From the NCBI GenBank assembly GCA_039968605.1, contig JBDVPM010000008.1, positions 1,116,001-1,180,000 on the forward strand: 64,000 nt of DNA, written 5' to 3'. A model generated the notes under the pieces. It searched no databases and had not been told where the DNA came from. It saw only the letters and a list, made by a program, of their open reading frames with translations. Of the stretch, positions 62,409-64,000 are shown piece by piece (position 1 is the first letter of the stretch; each line of letters opens with the position of its first letter). Origin of the DNA: Alteripontixanthobacter sp. (GTDB lineage: Bacteria > Pseudomonadota > Alphaproteobacteria > Sphingomonadales > Sphingomonadaceae). Made by a program: the position numbers and the translations under genes.

Positions 62409-64000
62409 ATGTCCAGCATGGTTCACAAGTCAGTTGCTCTATTCGCCCTCCTCACCACCCCGATGCTGTCCGCCTCTGCGCAGGATAGCGCCGCCTGGGA
62501 ACAGGCCCGCACCCAGCTGGTCGCCAGCCAGCCCAGCGGCGCAGCGCGCGTGGTGGACCGTTGGGATTATCTGATCGGACAGGATAATCTGGGGTTCGAC
62601 CAATATGCCGGGTTCCTGCTGGCCTATCCGGGTTTTCCGCAGGAAGACCGGCTGCGCGGGCGAGCCGAAGCTGCGCTCGATAACGAACCCGTCCCGATGG
62701 AACGGCTGGTCGCCTATTTCGATGCTCAGCCGCCGCTGACCAATGGGGCGAAGGCGCGCTATGCGCTGGCGCTGCAAGCGATGAACCGGCCCGAGGCACG
62801 CGATATGGCGCTTGCCGCGTGGCGCGGCGGCACCATGAGCGGGACTGCCGAAGCCTATTTGCAGAGCCTTTACGGCCAGAATTTCGGCCCCGAGGATCAC
62901 GATGCGCGGATGGACGCGCTGCTGTGGCAGGGCGATAGCGAAGCGGCTGCGCGGCAGCTGGCTCTCGTATCGCCGGCCTATCGCGGCATCGCTGCGGCGC
63001 GGCTGGCGCTGGTGAATGGCGATGGTTCGGGGGTGAATGCGCCTTCCGGGGCGCTGAACGATGCGGGCTATGTCTATAATCTGGCGCGGCATTACCGCAC
63101 ATCCGGTCAGCTAAGCCGGGCGATCGACTTGCTGGCGAGCCGCCCGGCCTTTTCCGGACCGGCGCTGGACGCGGAAGATTTCGTGGGCGAAATGCTGCGC
63201 ATCGCCAAGGGTGCTGGATCAGATCCGGCGGCGCGGATCGCGGCAAAGGTGGATGACCTCTTCCCGCCCAGCACCGATATCTCGACCAAATCCTACCGTT
63301 TGCGGGACGATTACACCTCCTTGATGTGGCTTGGCGGCACAAAGGCTTTGTGGACGCTGGGCGATGGCAACCGGGCCGCCCCCTTGTTCTATCGCTACGG
63401 CGCGGCTGCGCAGACGCCGCAGACCCGTTCCAAGGGGTTCTACTGGGCCGGTCTCGCTTCGCAGCGGGCGGGCAATACCGCGGAAGCCAACCGCTATTAC
63501 ACGATGGCGGGCGAGTATCCGGACCGGTTCTATGGCCAGCTTGCGCTGGAGAAGATGGGCCGCCCCATACCGAGCCTGGCGGCGGCGACCATCGTCGTAC
63601 CCTCTGCCGAGCAAACCGCCGAATTCCGCAACGACCCGCTGACGCAGGCCGTGCGCCATGTGGCGCGCGGGGCACCGTGGCGCACCGGCATCCAGTTTTA
63701 CCAGGCCATCGCGCAAGGTGCCGACACGCCGGAAGAACACGCTCTGGTGGCGCAGCTGGCGCTGGAAACCGGACGGCGCGATCTGGCGGTCAACGTTGCC
63801 GAGGCTGCCGGTGCGGACGGGCTGAACCAGTTCGTGGCGCAGGGCTTTCCTACCGTTACGCCTCCAGCCGGGACCTATTGGACGATGGTCCATGCGATTT
63901 CGCGGCAGGAAAGCCAGTTTGCCGAGAACGCGATCAGCCATGCCGGTGCGCGCGGACTGATGCAGCTGATGCCGGGTACGGCGCGCGAACAGGCGGGCAA
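62409..64000 (+). CDS. slt: Soluble lytic murein transglycosylase (partial, cut by window end)
   Basis: Cleaves the glycan strand of peptidoglycan to anhydromuropeptides. The visible 530 residues include a signal peptide (VALFALLTTPMLSASAQD), a long alpha-superhelical U-shaped domain, then the start of the SLT catalytic domain: AISRQESQFAENAISHAGARG with catalytic Glu and GLMQLMPGTA. The frame stays open to 64000, so the C-terminal end lies outside the window. It is divergent from dapA. Confidence 0.93.
   Translation, partial: MSSMVHKSVALFALLTTPMLSASAQDSAAWEQARTQLVASQPSGAARVVDRWDYLIGQDNLGFDQYAGFLLAYPGFPQEDRLRGRAEAALDNEPVPMERLVAYFDAQPPLTNGAKARYALALQAMNRPEARDMALAAWRGGTMSGTAEAYLQSLYGQNFGPEDHDARMDALLWQGDSEAAARQLALVSPAYRGIAAARLALVNGDGSGVNAPSGALNDAGYVYNLARHYRTSGQLSRAIDLLASRPAFSGPALDAEDFVGEMLRIAKGAGSDPAARIAAKVDDLFPPSTDISTKSYRLRDDYTSLMWLGGTKALWTLGDGNRAAPLFYRYGAAAQTPQTRSKGFYWAGLASQRAGNTAEANRYYTMAGEYPDRFYGQLALEKMGRPIPSLAAATIVVPSAEQTAEFRNDPLTQAVRHVARGAPWRTGIQFYQAIAQGADTPEEHALVAQLALETGRRDLAVNVAEAAGADGLNQFVAQGFPTVTPPAGTYWTMVHAISRQESQFAENAISHAGARGLMQLMPGTAREQAG

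Noticed and set aside
1-64000. CRISPR arrays, prophage or insertion sequences
   Set aside because: No regularly spaced direct repeats, transposase, integrase or phage structural genes were seen.

Overview
The window is an ordinary, gene-dense stretch (GC in the low 60s by eye) of an alphaproteobacterial chromosome. It is most likely from Sphingomonadales, family Erythrobacteraceae (Erythrobacter/Altererythrobacter-like). The grounds are: a split F0 operon with paired b and b' subunits, a class II-like AroA, the CckA/CpdR cell-cycle proteins, the GTTC-N7-GTTC SOS operator of alphaproteobacteria, the dapA-smpB-DUF2062-cckA and recA-alaS-icd neighbourhoods, the purB...pyrF-trpFBA-accD-folC block, and short palindromes and dispersed repeats between genes. 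I see no prophage, insertion sequence, CRISPR array or rRNA operon. No species can be named from the sequence alone.

Layout. 1-2.4 kb: ffh (signal recognition particle GTPase), tRNA-Ala and a FYDLN-acid zinc-ribbon protein, all on the minus strand. 2.6-6.9 kb: an aroA, small membrane protein, cmk, rpsA run ending at a strong terminator. 6.9-9.3 kb: glyoxalase II, a quinone-oxidoreductase-like enzyme and a PepSY-type membrane protein. 9.4-12 kb: the F0 half of ATP synthase (atpI-B-E-F'-F, minus strand). 12.1-16.1 kb: ydbH-ynbE-ydbL, a predicted inner-to-outer-membrane phospholipid bridge. 16.1-19.7 kb: radC and a large periplasmic DUF3857/transglutaminase/TPR protein. 19.9-27.9 kb: a long plus-strand run purB, lapA-like, pyrF, trpF, trpB, DUF559 endonuclease-like gene, trpA, accD, folC, mostly with 4-base stop/start overlaps. 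27.8-32.7 kb: AmpG-like permease, Rieske oxygenase, rluB-rsmD, GFA protein. 32.8-38.5 kb: a Met-rich secreted protein, an SOS-boxed uvrD overlapping a HEPN-like small gene, a DEAD-box RNA helicase and a secreted orphan. 38.6-42.9 kb: FAD-linked oxidase, SapC protein, a candidate small RNA, N-formylglutamate amidohydrolase, cpdR, tRNA-Val. 43-48.2 kb: icd, a GNAT-nitrilase fusion, a CPA2 antiporter and a 57-residue ORF. 48.2-53.1 kb: alaS, a methyltransferase and recA with its SOS box. 53.2-62.3 kb: two DUF4139 proteins, cckA, DUF2062, smpB, an aspartoacylase-like gene and dapA. 62.4 kb to the end: a soluble lytic transglycosylase cut by the window edge.

Functional themes are housekeeping: translation and protein targeting (ffh, rpsA, alaS, smpB, rsmD, rluB, DEAD helicase), nucleotide and aromatic amino-acid synthesis (cmk, purB, pyrF, aroA, trpFBA), energy (F0 genes, icd), envelope (YdbH system, dapA, slt, AmpG-like, LapA-like), DNA repair (recA and uvrD, each with a matching SOS operator) and cell-cycle control (cckA and cpdR).

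The least explained items are: a roughly 118-nt structured RNA candidate with its own promoter and terminator (41146-41263); an atypical HEPN-like gene coupled to SOS-regulated uvrD (35809-36312); a TonB-receptor-plug-like segment embedded in a DUF4139 protein (near 53790-53876); a DUF559 gene framed by identical palindromes inside the trp cluster; and two inverted pairs of a roughly 47-bp dispersed repeat.
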